Of a stretch of 46,352 bases of DNA, positions 32,874 to 41,117 are shown in pieces. The DNA is from CAZOVB01 sp964583095 (GTDB lineage Bacteria > Planctomycetota > Phycisphaerae > SM23-33): the NCBI GenBank assembly GCA_964583095.1, contig CAZOVB010000032.1, positions 1 to 46,352 on the forward strand. Reading direction: 5' to 3'. How positions within the stretch are numbered: position 1 is the stretch's first letter; each line of letters starts with the position of its first letter. The notes beneath the pieces were generated by a model, which was given only the letters and a program-made list of their open reading frames with translations, did not search any database and had not been told where the DNA came from. Both the position numbers and the translations under genes were made by a program.

Positions 32874-33782
32874 TCAGGCTTCGTCTTCGTCTTCATCGTC
32901 CGTTTCGGCTTCTGCCGTGGCAGCCACCATCTGCTCGCCGGGTCGATCGATCCCAAGAGCCAGCAGCGAGTTTCGTTCGACCATCGAGCGAAGCGTCTCG
33001 CGAGGCACCGAGGGGAGATTCGTCCCCTGGGTGACCTCGTGCAGGCTGTAAACGCTCTTGATGGCTTCGGCTGCGGTGCAGAAAGGAAAATCACTGCCGA
33101 AGAGAACCTTGTCCATCACGTTGAACTGGTGAGCGAGGATCAGTGCATTGTAGGCCTGCCAGGGACGACGGATCAGGCCGGCCATGTCCCCGAAAACACG
33201 GGGGTGCTTGCCGATCAGCGCGATACACTCTTCCACCCACGGATGCCCGAGGCTGCTGATGACCATGGTCAGCGTCGGATACTCACGGGCAATCTCGTCC
33301 AGCAGCAGCGGGCGGGCGTATTCCATCCGTCCCTGGGTCGGGAAATGTGTTCCATGCTGAATGAACAGCGGGATATCCCGCTGGGCCGCCAGTTCATAGA
33401 GCTTGATGGCCCTGCTGTCGGCCGGGTGGAAGTTCTGGGTGGCAGGGCTGATGGTCAAACCGCGAAAAGCGGGCATGTCCAGCAGATCGGAGGCTTCCGA
33501 GACCGCCTGGGGCTCGGTTGGATCCACCGCGGCAATTCCCACCATCTGGTCGCTGTATCGGCTGACGTATTCCCCGATCAACTCGTTGGGAACGTTGGCC
33601 GAGAGATGCGCCGAGCGATAAGCCATTACCAGCGTCTTATCGGCCGGCTGAGAGGCCTCGGAATGCTCGGCCGGTCCAGCCTGTAGATTGGCCAGCCCAC
33701 TCTGACGCTGCAGGTAGGAATCAGCATTGTCACCCAACTGGTTCGGGTTCGACCACAAATGTGTATGGCAATCGATGATCAT
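32874..33782 (-). CDS. Amidohydrolase family (TIM-barrel metal-dependent hydrolase)
   Basis: A 302-residue amidohydrolase-2 type protein. Metal ligands are H6 and H8 in IIDCHTHLW, a histidine in FIQHGTHF, one in SSLGHPW and the aspartate in FGSDFPF. The substrate is unknown; relatives decarboxylate or hydrolyse small organic acids. The last 15 residues are strongly acidic. It lies between the isomerase-like gene (126 bp upstream) and the lipoprotein (37 bp downstream). Confidence 0.88.
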   Translation of the reverse strand: MIIDCHTHLWSNPNQLGDNADSYLQRQSGLANLQAGPAEHSEASQPADKTLVMAYRSAHLSANVPNELIGEYVSRYSDQMVGIAAVDPTEPQAVSEASDLLDMPAFRGLTISPATQNFHPADSRAIKLYELAAQRDIPLFIQHGTHFPTQGRMEYARPLLLDEIAREYPTLTMVISSLGHPWVEECIALIGKHPRVFGDMAGLIRRPWQAYNALILAHQFNVMDKVLFGSDFPFCTAAEAIKSVYSLHEVTQGTNLPSVPRETLRSMVERNSLLALGIDRPGEQMVAATAEAETDDEDEDEA

Positions 33783-33908
33783 GAAAAGTGCAGACTGTCT
33801 TCTGGATGGCGTCGATCAGCAGCGCAAAACCGGCGCTGCTCCAAGGGCCTATTCTATGTCCCCTGCGACCGGGAAGCAACGCGAAGATACAGACCGGGGA
33901 CGACGATC

Positions 33909-34718
33909 TTACACAAACTGTTTCAGATATTGGGCATAAGCGGGAAGGGCTTCTTCCGGTTCGGCCAGATCCGGTCGCCATTTCTTCTCCCACTCCAACG
34001 TCAGATACCCGTCATAGCCGCCCGAACGGAGAAGATCGATCATCTCCTCAAGCGGGACATCTCCTCCCTGCCCCGGCAGAACGTACTGGCTGTCGCGATC
34101 TCCTCTTGGCCTGCCGTCCTTCACATGAGTGTAAACCACCCACTGGCCGATGTTTTCATATGTCTGGGCGGGAGGTTCGCCGTTGAGGCGAAACGGATGG
34201 TGCAGGTCCCAGAGCACACCGACGTTTTCCGAGTTCACCTCCAGCATCACCTTGCGGAGAATCGCGGAATCCACCCAGTCATCGTGGGTTTCGACCGCAA
34301 CGACAGCCGGCGAGGCAAGTGCGGCCATCTCGTCGAGCATCCGTGCGGCTTCGGCGATGGCATCGGCCCGATCCACCTCCTCAGGCACCCTGCCGCCAAA
34401 AACACGGATGAACCCGACGTCAAAGCGGCGGCATAGTTTGGCGTACTCCAAAACTTCGGCCAGGGCCCTGGCTCGCTGCCGGGCCTGGGCGTTGTACATG
34501 TTCGCCCCGGAAGAAAAACAACTGATCCCGAGATTCGCCGCCGCAAGCTTGCGTCGGGTCTTCTCGGCATCGTCTGTGAATTCCGAAAGGATGTAGACGC
34601 CCATCTGCCCGTCGAGTCCGCGGAAATCCACCGCGTCGTACCCGGCCTGGCTGCCATGCTCTATCACCTCATCCAGCGTCCAATCGGGGCAGGCCAGGGT
34701 TGTAAAAGCGATTTTCAT
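33909..34718 (-). CDS. Sugar phosphate isomerase/epimerase-like TIM-barrel protein
   Basis: A 269-residue protein of the xylose-isomerase-like TIM-barrel superfamily (AP endonuclease 2 type). It starts KIAFTTLACPDWTLDEVIEHG, then has GYDAVDFRGLDGQMGV, VAVETHDDWVDS, GVLWDLHHPF and YTHVKDG, the glutamate and histidine strands that bind the metal. The ATG at 34718 sits 7 bp after AGGAGGG, while another ATG six bases earlier is too close to it, so the inner one is chosen. It directly follows xseB. The substrate is unknown. Confidence 0.88.
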   Translation of the reverse strand: MKIAFTTLACPDWTLDEVIEHGSQAGYDAVDFRGLDGQMGVYILSEFTDDAEKTRRKLAAANLGISCFSSGANMYNAQARQRARALAEVLEYAKLCRRFDVGFIRVFGGRVPEEVDRADAIAEAARMLDEMAALASPAVVAVETHDDWVDSAILRKVMLEVNSENVGVLWDLHHPFRLNGEPPAQTYENIGQWVVYTHVKDGRPRGDRDSQYVLPGQGGDVPLEEMIDLLRSGGYDGYLTLEWEKKWRPDLAEPEEALPAYAQYLKQFV

Positions 34719-34720
34719 AC

Positions 34721-34987
34721 TCATCCCTCCTGCGGGGCGGATTCATCGTCGGCCAGTTCCCCTTCGGGGATCATCTGCCCGTCCTGGTTCTCGGTAAGCA
34801 TCTGGATCTTCTGTTCCGCAGCGTCGAGGATCTTGCGACATCGCTTGACCAGTTCGATGCCCTCGGCATAGCGCTCGATGGATTTCTCGAGCGGGATCTC
34901 ACCTCCCTCGATATCCGAGACGATCTGTTCGAGCTTCTCCAGTGCCTGCTCGAAGGTAACTTCCTGCTGGGAGTCTTGTTGGGTCAT
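34721..34987 (-). CDS. xseB: Exodeoxyribonuclease VII small subunit
   Basis: An 88-residue subunit. The segment FEQALEKLEQIVSDIEGGEIPLE and then YAEGIELVKRC are the family's diagnostic helices. It assembles on the XseA coiled coil and regulates the nuclease. AAAGGAACCG precedes the ATG. It lies 36 bp after xseA and overlaps no gene; the next gene begins 2 bp downstream of its stop. Confidence 0.95.
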   Translation of the reverse strand: MTQQDSQQEVTFEQALEKLEQIVSDIEGGEIPLEKSIERYAEGIELVKRCRKILDAAEQKIQMLTENQDGQMIPEGELADDESAPQEG

Positions 34988-35023
34988 CGGTTCCTTTCCG
35001 GGTTGCTCTGCTAAGCCTTTCGG

Positions 35024-36673
35024 CTAAAAAAGCTTCCCTTGGTTCGGCGCAGAGGGCTTTGGGGTCCGGGTGGTTCGGCGGGGCCTGCCGGGGCTGCCGG
35101 GGGGCGCCTGGTGATCGTCTGTCTGGGCCCGACTGGTGATCTTACCGTCTGCCAACTCGGTCTCCAGTAAAACATCCGGCTGAACCTGACCGGTAGAGCG
35201 AAGCAATTGCCCCCCCTCCAACCGGGTAACGCTGAAACCCCGCTTGAGCACGCTTCGGTAACTCAGCGACTCCAATTGGCGGGCGATGGAGCCGATCTGC
35301 TGGCGGGCCAGTTTCAACTGCCCCCGCGGGTGCACGCCGGCCAGGCGTCCCTCCAGGCGTCCCAGAAGATCCGACTTGCGTTTCGCCTGGCTTCCCAAGG
35401 CCCAGTTGAGCCTCGCCACAGTCCGCTGCAACCTCGAACGGGCCCGCTCAACCAGCAGAGAGGGATGCTGGGCCCCGAGTCGATGCACCACCGGCTCAAA
35501 CCGCTTATGCCGCAGCGCGACCGCCTGGCCGATGGCAAGGTTCATCCGGCCTTGCATTTCGTCGAGTTTCTGCCAGGTCGAGCGAACTCTCCAGAAGGGG
35601 TCCCGGAAGATCACGCTGCGCAGGATCGATTTCAGGCAGACTTTTGCCTCAGACAACCGCCTGCCCATCCCCATGGACATCCGCCCTGCCAGGCCCAGAA
35701 GGTCCTGGCGCACCTGGCCGGCCTCGGGGACAGCCAATTCCGCTGCGGCGGTCGGAGTTGCCCCCCTCCGATCGGCCACCAGGTCTGCGATGGTCACATC
35801 TACCTCGTGCCCAACTCCGCAGATAACCGGTGTGGCAAGTGCATAGAGCGTCCGCGCGACCGGTTCCTCGTTGAATGCCCAGAGATCTTCCAGGCTTCCT
35901 CCTCCCCGGGCCAGGAGGATCGTATCGATACCAAGCCTCTCGGCCGAGGCGTCCAGGGCCTTGAGGGCACGGCAGATTTCTCCGACCGCCGAGTCCCCCT
36001 GCACCCTTACCGAAGCCAGGTAGACCTTGGCACCCGGCCAGCGTCGCAGCAGTGTGCGGCGGATGTCCCGCACCGCTGCACCGGTGGGGCTGGTTACCAG
36101 GGCAATACCGCGCGGGAACCGTCGAATCGCCTTCTTGTGTGCCGGATCGAAGAGACCCTCTGCCTCAAGCTTGCTTCGTAGCTGCTTAAAGGCCAATTCC
36201 AGGGCTCCCTCGCCCTTGGGGGTCATGCGGTCCACGTAGAGTTGCAGCCTGCCTTGGGATTCGTAGCAATCTACGCGTGCCTCAACGACCACTTCCAGAC
36301 CGTCCTGGGGCTCGAATTTCAGCTTGGAGGCCGTCGTTCGCCACATCACTGCGTCCAGGGCGCAGTTGGCATCTTTGAGCCGGAAGTACAGATGCCCCGA
36401 AGAATGCCTCTTGAAGTTGCTCAGTTCCCCTACCACCTGGATTTTCTGGGCAAAGGCGTCGGTCAAGGCTGCCTTGATGCGTCCGACCAGTTGTGTCACG
36501 CTCAGGATCGAAACAGTGCCTGTTCCGGGCGTCTGCTCACGATGGGTCTGTGAAGAGTCCTTTTGCTCGGCCGGGGGAGAAGCAAATTCCTGTGTGATAT
36601 CCTGACCCACGTCGGGCCCCTTTCGAGGCCCTCGGGCTCTGGATGGATCGAAAAATGAGCGTCCTTGTCCCAT
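35024..36673 (-). CDS. xseA: Exodeoxyribonuclease VII large subunit
   Basis: A 549-residue catalytic subunit that degrades single-stranded DNA from both ends. The OB fold is seen in VVGELSNFKRHSSGHLYF; the catalytic core has IALVTSPTGAAVRDI, LLARGGGSLEDLWAFNE and CGVGHEVDVTIADLVADRRGATPTAAAE in blocks, then the long coiled coil. The N-terminus from the ATG at 36673 is about 55 residues longer than usual, Arg/Pro-rich and without a good ribosome site; an internal GTG is possible. The Pro/Arg-rich tail is also extended. It is the first gene of a five-gene operon, divergent from xylA. Confidence 0.94.
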   Translation of the reverse strand: MGQGRSFFDPSRARGPRKGPDVGQDITQEFASPPAEQKDSSQTHREQTPGTGTVSILSVTQLVGRIKAALTDAFAQKIQVVGELSNFKRHSSGHLYFRLKDANCALDAVMWRTTASKLKFEPQDGLEVVVEARVDCYESQGRLQLYVDRMTPKGEGALELAFKQLRSKLEAEGLFDPAHKKAIRRFPRGIALVTSPTGAAVRDIRRTLLRRWPGAKVYLASVRVQGDSAVGEICRALKALDASAERLGIDTILLARGGGSLEDLWAFNEEPVARTLYALATPVICGVGHEVDVTIADLVADRRGATPTAAAELAVPEAGQVRQDLLGLAGRMSMGMGRRLSEAKVCLKSILRSVIFRDPFWRVRSTWQKLDEMQGRMNLAIGQAVALRHKRFEPVVHRLGAQHPSLLVERARSRLQRTVARLNWALGSQAKRKSDLLGRLEGRLAGVHPRGQLKLARQQIGSIARQLESLSYRSVLKRGFSVTRLEGGQLLRSTGQVQPDVLLETELADGKITSRAQTDDHQAPPGSPGRPRRTTRTPKPSAPNQGKLF

Positions 36674-36762
36674 GTCGGCATTCTAGCGTGGCCGGAGGGC
36701 AATGGCAAAGCTCACCAAAGCGGAGGTCTCCCCTGTAGACGATCTTTCGACAGCAGACGCCG

Positions 36763-36790
36763 TTGCACCCGGCGTCGGCTTTGCTACAAT
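36763..36790 (+). promoter_or_regulatory. Promoter of xylA
   Basis: TTGCAC (36763-36768) and TACAAT (36785-36790) are 16 bp apart, a good sigma-70-type promoter about 57 bp upstream of the xylA ATG. The palindrome seen before the XylR-like gene is not present here. Confidence 0.6.
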
Positions 36791-36847
36791 GCCCATTTGC
36801 TCACCTGCTCAGACAGGATGAGGCCCCGGAACCGACAGGAGAATCCG

Positions 36848-38161
36848 ATGACAGAATACTTCCCGAACGTCAAGAAGATCGCGTACGAAGGCCCGGACAG
36901 CAAGAACCCCCTGGCCTTTAAGCACTATAACCCCCAAGAGGTCGTCGGCGACAAGACGATGGCTGAGCATCTGCGTTTCAGCGTGGCCTATTGGCATGCT
37001 TTCTGCAATGGCGGAGCGGATCCGTTTGGAGGCCCGACCCGCCAGATGCCCTGGAATGACGCCCGGAGCCCGATGGATGCTGCAAAACAGCGGGTCCAGG
37101 CGGCCTTTGAGTTCTTCGAAAAACTCGGCGTGGACTTCTACTGCTTCCACGATCGGGACGTATCGCCTGAAGGTGAGTCCCTGGCCGAGACGAATGCCAA
37201 TTTCGATGAAATCGCCAAACAGCTCGAACAAGAGCAGCAGCGAACCGGGGTCAAGCTTCTCTGGGGTACAGCCTGCCTGTTCAACCACCCGCGTTTCATG
37301 CACGGGGCGGCTACAAGCTGCAACGCCGATGTATTCGCCTTCGCCGCCGCCCAGGTCGCCAAGGCCATGGAGGTCACCCACCAGCTCGGCGGTGCGGGGT
37401 ACGTCTTCTGGGGAGGCCGGGAGGGATACAAGAGCCTGCTCAATACCGACATGATGCGGGAGATGGATCACCTGGCCAAGTTCCTGCACATGGCCGTGGA
37501 CTACAAGAAGCAGATCGGCTTTGAGGGGCAGTTCTATATCGAGCCCAAACCCAAGGAGCCGACCAAGCATCAGTACGACAGCGACGCAGCCGCCTGCTAT
37601 GCCTTTCTCCAGAAGTTCGACCTGGTGGACCACTTCAAGCTGAACATCGAGGCCAACCACGCCACCCTGGCCGGCCATACGTTCCATCACGAACTGGACT
37701 TCTCTGCCAACAACGGCATTCTTGGCAGCGTAGACGCCAACCGCGGCGACCTGATGCTCGGCTGGGATACCGACCAGTTCCCCACCGACCTGTACGACTG
37801 CACTTTCGCAATGTTGACGATCCTGGAGATGGGAGGCCTTACCACCGGCGGGCTGAACTTCGATGCCCACGTGGCCCGTGAAAGTTTCGAGCCGATCGAT
37901 CTGTTCCACGCTCACATCGGCGGGATGGATTCTTTCGCCCGAGGGCTCAAGATTGCCCAGGCCATCCGGGAAGAGGGCGTTTTGAGTGACTTGCTCAAAC
38001 AGCGATACGCAAGTTGGGATGTCGGAATCGGGGCGAAGATCGAAGCCGGCCAAGCGGACTTCAAGTCCCTCTCGGAGTACATCCTCGACAAGGGCCGGCC
38101 GGAACCCAACAAGTCCGGGCGGGTGGAGATGCTCGAGAATCTGATCAACCAATACATCTGA
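36848..38161 (+). CDS. xylA: Xylose isomerase
   Basis: A 437-residue enzyme converting D-xylose to D-xylulose (also glucose to fructose). The catalytic H101 and D104 are in FYCFHDRDV, matching the family numbering, and the metal site includes IEPKPKEPTKHQYD (E232) plus LDFSANNGILG and GGLTTGGLNFDAH. The ATG at 36848 is preceded by CAGGAGAA; 61 residues of open frame upstream lack similarity. It is transcribed alone: a promoter lies upstream and a very strong terminator downstream. No xylulokinase gene is in the window. Confidence 0.97.
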   Translation: MTEYFPNVKKIAYEGPDSKNPLAFKHYNPQEVVGDKTMAEHLRFSVAYWHAFCNGGADPFGGPTRQMPWNDARSPMDAAKQRVQAAFEFFEKLGVDFYCFHDRDVSPEGESLAETNANFDEIAKQLEQEQQRTGVKLLWGTACLFNHPRFMHGAATSCNADVFAFAAAQVAKAMEVTHQLGGAGYVFWGGREGYKSLLNTDMMREMDHLAKFLHMAVDYKKQIGFEGQFYIEPKPKEPTKHQYDSDAAACYAFLQKFDLVDHFKLNIEANHATLAGHTFHHELDFSANNGILGSVDANRGDLMLGWDTDQFPTDLYDCTFAMLTILEMGGLTTGGLNFDAHVARESFEPIDLFHAHIGGMDSFARGLKIAQAIREEGVLSDLLKQRYASWDVGIGAKIEAGQADFKSLSEYILDKGRPEPNKSGRVEMLENLINQYI

Positions 38162-38186
38162 GCGTCAGGAGACTGGGCTTTTCAGG

Positions 38187-38223
38187 GCCGGGTCGGCGCG
38201 TTTTGCGCCGGCCCGGCTTTTTT
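38187..38223 (+). terminator. Strong rho-independent terminator after xylA
   Basis: GCCGGGTCGGCGC (38187-38199) pairs fully (one G-U) with GCGCCGGCCCGGC (38205-38217), giving a 13-bp stem, followed by six T residues (38218-38223). Confidence 0.93.
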
Positions 38224-38260
38224 CTTCCATGCACAGCCCGGGCAAACGACAATTCACCCT

Positions 38261-39397
38261 ATGACCAATCGAACGTCCGACGAATACTACATGGCCCAGG
38301 CGCTGGAACTGGCACGGAGGGGACGGGGACAGGTGGAACCCAACCCGATGGTCGGAGCCTTGATCGTCTGCGATGGCCACGAGATCGCGAGGGGATGGCA
38401 CAAACAATTCGGCCGGCCTCACGCGGAGATATTGGCCTTGCAGGCAGCAGGGATGGCCGGGGCGGATGTCGCCGGCTGCACGATGTATGTCACCCTCGAG
38501 CCCTGCAGCCACTTCGGCAAGACCCCGCCCTGTGCCGATGCCTTGATCGCAGCGAAACTGGGCCGCGTGGTGATCGCACTGGAGGATCCGGATCCGAACG
38601 TCTCCGGACGCGGCATTAACAGACTCCGTAAGGCCGGCATCGAGGTAACCACCGGTCTCTGCCAAGCCCAGGCCCGACAACTCCTGCGTGCGTATCTGAA
38701 ACTCCGAACCTGCGACCGGCCATGGGTTACCCTCAAGTGGGCACAGACCCGTGAGGGCTGCATCATGCTTCCGGAGGGGCACGACCGCTGGATCAGTTGT
38801 CCCGAATCCCGGCAGCACGTCCACCGGTTGCGAAGCGTCGTTGACGGGATCCTCGTGGGCATCAACACCGTTCTTACCGACGATCCTCTTCTGACAAACC
38901 GCTCAGCCGGGGGTAAGCAGCCTGTCCGGGTCGTCCTGGATACCCACCTGCGGATCGACATCAACGCCAAGCTCCTCAATTCGCTTCACGTGAGCCCCGT
39001 CCTGCTGGCCGTGGGCGATGAAACCTTGCGCGATCAGGCACAGAAGGTCGAGTTGCTGCGAACCAAAGGAGCGGAGATCCTGCCCCTTCCAACCGACAAG
39101 ACCGGACTGTCTCTCGAGGCCCTGCTGGACGAGTTGGGAAAAAGGCAGTGGACACACCTGCTGGTCGAGGGCGGAGCCCAGGTGCACCGGAGCTTCCTGA
39201 CCAATGGCCTGGCCGATGAACTCCAGGTGTTTGTCGCTCCAGTGAGCGTGAATTCGGACCAGGCTTCGATTCTGCCTCAACTGGATCTGGCCAGGGTACG
39301 GGAGGAGTTCTCCCTCCCCCCCGGCCGGGCGGAGACCTCCGGCACAGACAGGCTGGAAACCGTCGAGATCCGGAGCCTGGACACGCTCAGCGCATAA
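38261..39397 (+). CDS. ribD: Bifunctional riboflavin biosynthesis deaminase/reductase
   Basis: A 378-residue enzyme for two early riboflavin steps: deamination of the diaminopyrimidine and reduction of its ribose. The N-terminal deaminase has the zinc motif HAE (54-56) and PCSHFGKTPPC (Cys82, Cys91). The C-terminal reductase shows WVTLKWAQTREG, SVVDGILVGINTVLTDDP and LLVEGGAQVHRSF. The ATG lies 38 bp after the xylA T-run without a clear ribosome site, suggesting a leaderless or short-leader transcript. No other rib gene or FMN riboswitch is adjacent. Confidence 0.95.
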   Translation: MTNRTSDEYYMAQALELARRGRGQVEPNPMVGALIVCDGHEIARGWHKQFGRPHAEILALQAAGMAGADVAGCTMYVTLEPCSHFGKTPPCADALIAAKLGRVVIALEDPDPNVSGRGINRLRKAGIEVTTGLCQAQARQLLRAYLKLRTCDRPWVTLKWAQTREGCIMLPEGHDRWISCPESRQHVHRLRSVVDGILVGINTVLTDDPLLTNRSAGGKQPVRVVLDTHLRIDINAKLLNSLHVSPVLLAVGDETLRDQAQKVELLRTKGAEILPLPTDKTGLSLEALLDELGKRQWTHLLVEGGAQVHRSFLTNGLADELQVFVAPVSVNSDQASILPQLDLARVREEFSLPPGRAETSGTDRLETVEIRSLDTLSA

Positions 39398-39401
39398 GCA
39401 A

Positions 39402-39436
39402 GGGCAGGCCTTCCGGTCGACCCGGACAACCTGCCC
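39402..39436 (+). terminator. Hairpin after ribD
   Basis: GGGCAGG (39402-39408) pairs with CCTGCCC (39430-39436) and an inner CCGG pairs with CCGG. There is no T-run, so it is a weak terminator or mRNA-end structure. Confidence 0.45.
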
Positions 39437-39484
39437 TGCGGTTCTCGTTTCCCTGCGGTTCTCGGTTCCCTGCGGTTCTCGGTT
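39434..39484. repeat. Three tandem 17-bp repeats
   Basis: CCCTGCGGTTCTCGKTT occurs three times in a row with a 17-bp period and one variable base, between the convergent ends of ribD and the anti-sigma-like gene. Confidence 0.9.
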
Positions 39485-39498
39485 CAGTGTGGGCCGTT

Positions 39499-40266
39499 TT
39501 AAGGCTGCGGAGTCGAGTCGCCTTCCTGATCGGTCTCCAGCAAGGTGATCTTGCCTTCCTCGACAAATCGGTCGCGATACTCCAGGAGCCGACGTTCCCT
39601 TTCTTCGGGCGTCATTTTCCGCAGTTCCTGCTTCTGCTCTTCAGCAAGGAGGCGATCGACCTGCATCAGCCAGTGTCGCCGTTTATTGTATTCCCGCTGC
39701 TGTTGGCCGGTCAATTCCACCAGATCGTCGTAATGCTCCTGCAGGCGCTTGCGTTCCTGCTCATCTGCGTGCAGATACAGGTAGAGGCGGCGGTGCTGAT
39801 CCCGCTGATCGGGAGTGAGATTCTCCCAGTCCTCGGGCTTGCGCTCGTAAAGCCATTGGGCCCGGTCGAGCTTGACCAGAATGGGCTCTTCGGTCTGTCC
39901 CAGGGAAATCGGGCCCTGCTGGGTCAGGTGTTCCGAGGGATCTGACGGAAACCAGAAGACCGCGGCCAGGAGGACGGCTGCGGCGGCGCTTGCCGCGGCA
40001 CCCCAGCGGGCAATGCGGAAGAAGAGGCGATTTCGGTCGCTCCTGCGGATATTGGCTTTGATTCTTTCAGCCAGTTTCGGTGAGGCCGAAGGGACCTGCC
40101 AGGTATCCAGGGCCCGGTCGATCCGGCGCATTTCCTGTTCCACGCGGGCCAAGTCAGGCTCTTGGGCCAGGCGCTTCTCGAGTCGGTTTCGCTGAGGCCG
40201 GCTCAACTCCCCGTCGAGCCAGGCCGAAAGGGCCTCGATGTCGGATTGTCGTATTTCTCTTTTCAT
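39499..40266 (-). CDS. Probable membrane-anchored anti-sigma factor
   Basis: A 255-residue single-pass protein. The N-terminal 70 residues read as an anti-sigma domain (EALSAWLDGELSRPQRNRLEKRL), then a membrane helix at 87-106, then a charged coiled-coil periplasmic part with LTPDQRDQHRRLYLY and MTPEERERRLLEY, resembling periplasmic stress sensors. The usual HxxxCxxC zinc site is absent. It follows the ECF sigma gene by 179 bp on the same strand, the typical pairing. Its ligand is unknown. Confidence 0.72.
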   Translation of the reverse strand: MKREIRQSDIEALSAWLDGELSRPQRNRLEKRLAQEPDLARVEQEMRRIDRALDTWQVPSASPKLAERIKANIRRSDRNRLFFRIARWGAAASAAAAVLLAAVFWFPSDPSEHLTQQGPISLGQTEEPILVKLDRAQWLYERKPEDWENLTPDQRDQHRRLYLYLHADEQERKRLQEHYDDLVELTGQQQREYNKRRHWLMQVDRLLAEEQKQELRKMTPEERERRLLEYRDRFVEEGKITLLETDQEGDSTPQP

Positions 40267-40445
40267 GGGACTCTAACTGTTTAATTCGGAATGACAGGTT
40301 TTGTGTCGGACGTTTCGGCCGGCTGTGAAAACAAGTTTCAATCGGCTGAAATCTCCCTTGCCACAAAGGGGTCGCGGATCTGCGAGCTCCCCGGGCGCCC
40401 GACATTCCTGTAACCCCGCAGGCCCGGCAAGGCGTCGCGAATTTC

Positions 40446-41117
40446 TCAGAATACTTCTTCCCGGGAGACATATTTTCGCAAAGTCTGCCGTAGATTCGTC
40501 CGGGCACGCGAAAGCAGGCTTTTGACGGCCATCGTGGACATATCCAGAACCTGCGAAATCTCCTCGTAGCTCTTGTTTTCGAATTTATTGAGGATGATGG
40601 CCACTTTCTGGTTTTCCGGCAGCCTTTCCACGGCCTGGGCGATCACCTGTCCGAGTTCCTCGTTGTCCATCGGTTCCTGCGGGGCCTGGCCTGTCTCGTC
40701 GGCGATCTCCCAGCTGTAGGATTCGTTGTCGTCCGGAGCGCCCGACTCGAGGGGCACGGTGTGGGCGCGTTTTCGAGACCGCAGCACGTTGAAGGACAGA
40801 TTGGCTACGATCCGGTAGAGCCACGTACTGAATTTCGCCTTGGGCTTGTACCGCTGGGCGGTTCGGTAGATCCGGAGGAACACCTCCTGGGTCAGGTCCT
40901 CCACCTGGTCGGGATCGCGCAGGAACCGATACACCAGCGCGTGGACTTTGTGCGTGTTACGATCCACAAGCTTGTCAAACGCCGAAACATCTCCGGCCTG
41001 AAAGCGCAGCATCAGCCGGACGTCTTCATCCTCCCGGGCCCAACGGGTCTTGAACGGGTCCCCCTCTTGCCCGGAAGCGGATTTCTTACGTTTCTTTGCG
41101 ATGGTCTGCTTTCCCAA
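40446..41117 (-). CDS. ECF-type RNA polymerase sigma factor
   Basis: A group-4 sigma-70 factor of about 223 residues. Region 2 reads FQAGDVSAFDKLVDRN...VEDLTQEVFLRIYR and FSTWLYRIVANLSFNVLRSRKR; region 4 reads LPENQKVAIILNKFENKSYEEISQVLDMSTMAVKSLLSRAR in blocks. Regions 2 and 4 are joined by a short linker with PDDNESYSWE. The start is uncertain: TTG at 41117 (with CGGGAG upstream), ATG at 41171 or ATG at 41012. The last would cut into region 2. It overlaps the end of rlmN, which suggests one transcript. The likely anti-sigma gene follows. Confidence 0.85.
   Translation of the reverse strand: MGKQTIAKKRKKSASGQEGDPFKTRWAREDEDVRLMLRFQAGDVSAFDKLVDRNTHKVHALVYRFLRDPDQVEDLTQEVFLRIYRTAQRYKPKAKFSTWLYRIVANLSFNVLRSRKRAHTVPLESGAPDDNESYSWEIADETGQAPQEPMDNEELGQVIAQAVERLPENQKVAIILNKFENKSYEEISQVLDMSTMAVKSLLSRARTNLRQTLRKYVSREEVF

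Noticed and set aside
36809..38152. 447-residue minus-strand frame opposite xylA
   Set aside because: xylA is certain (H101, D104, E232); the opposite frame is a shadow.
38224..38260. FMN riboswitch before ribD
   Set aside because: Only 37 bp lie between the xylA terminator and ribD, too short for this riboswitch.
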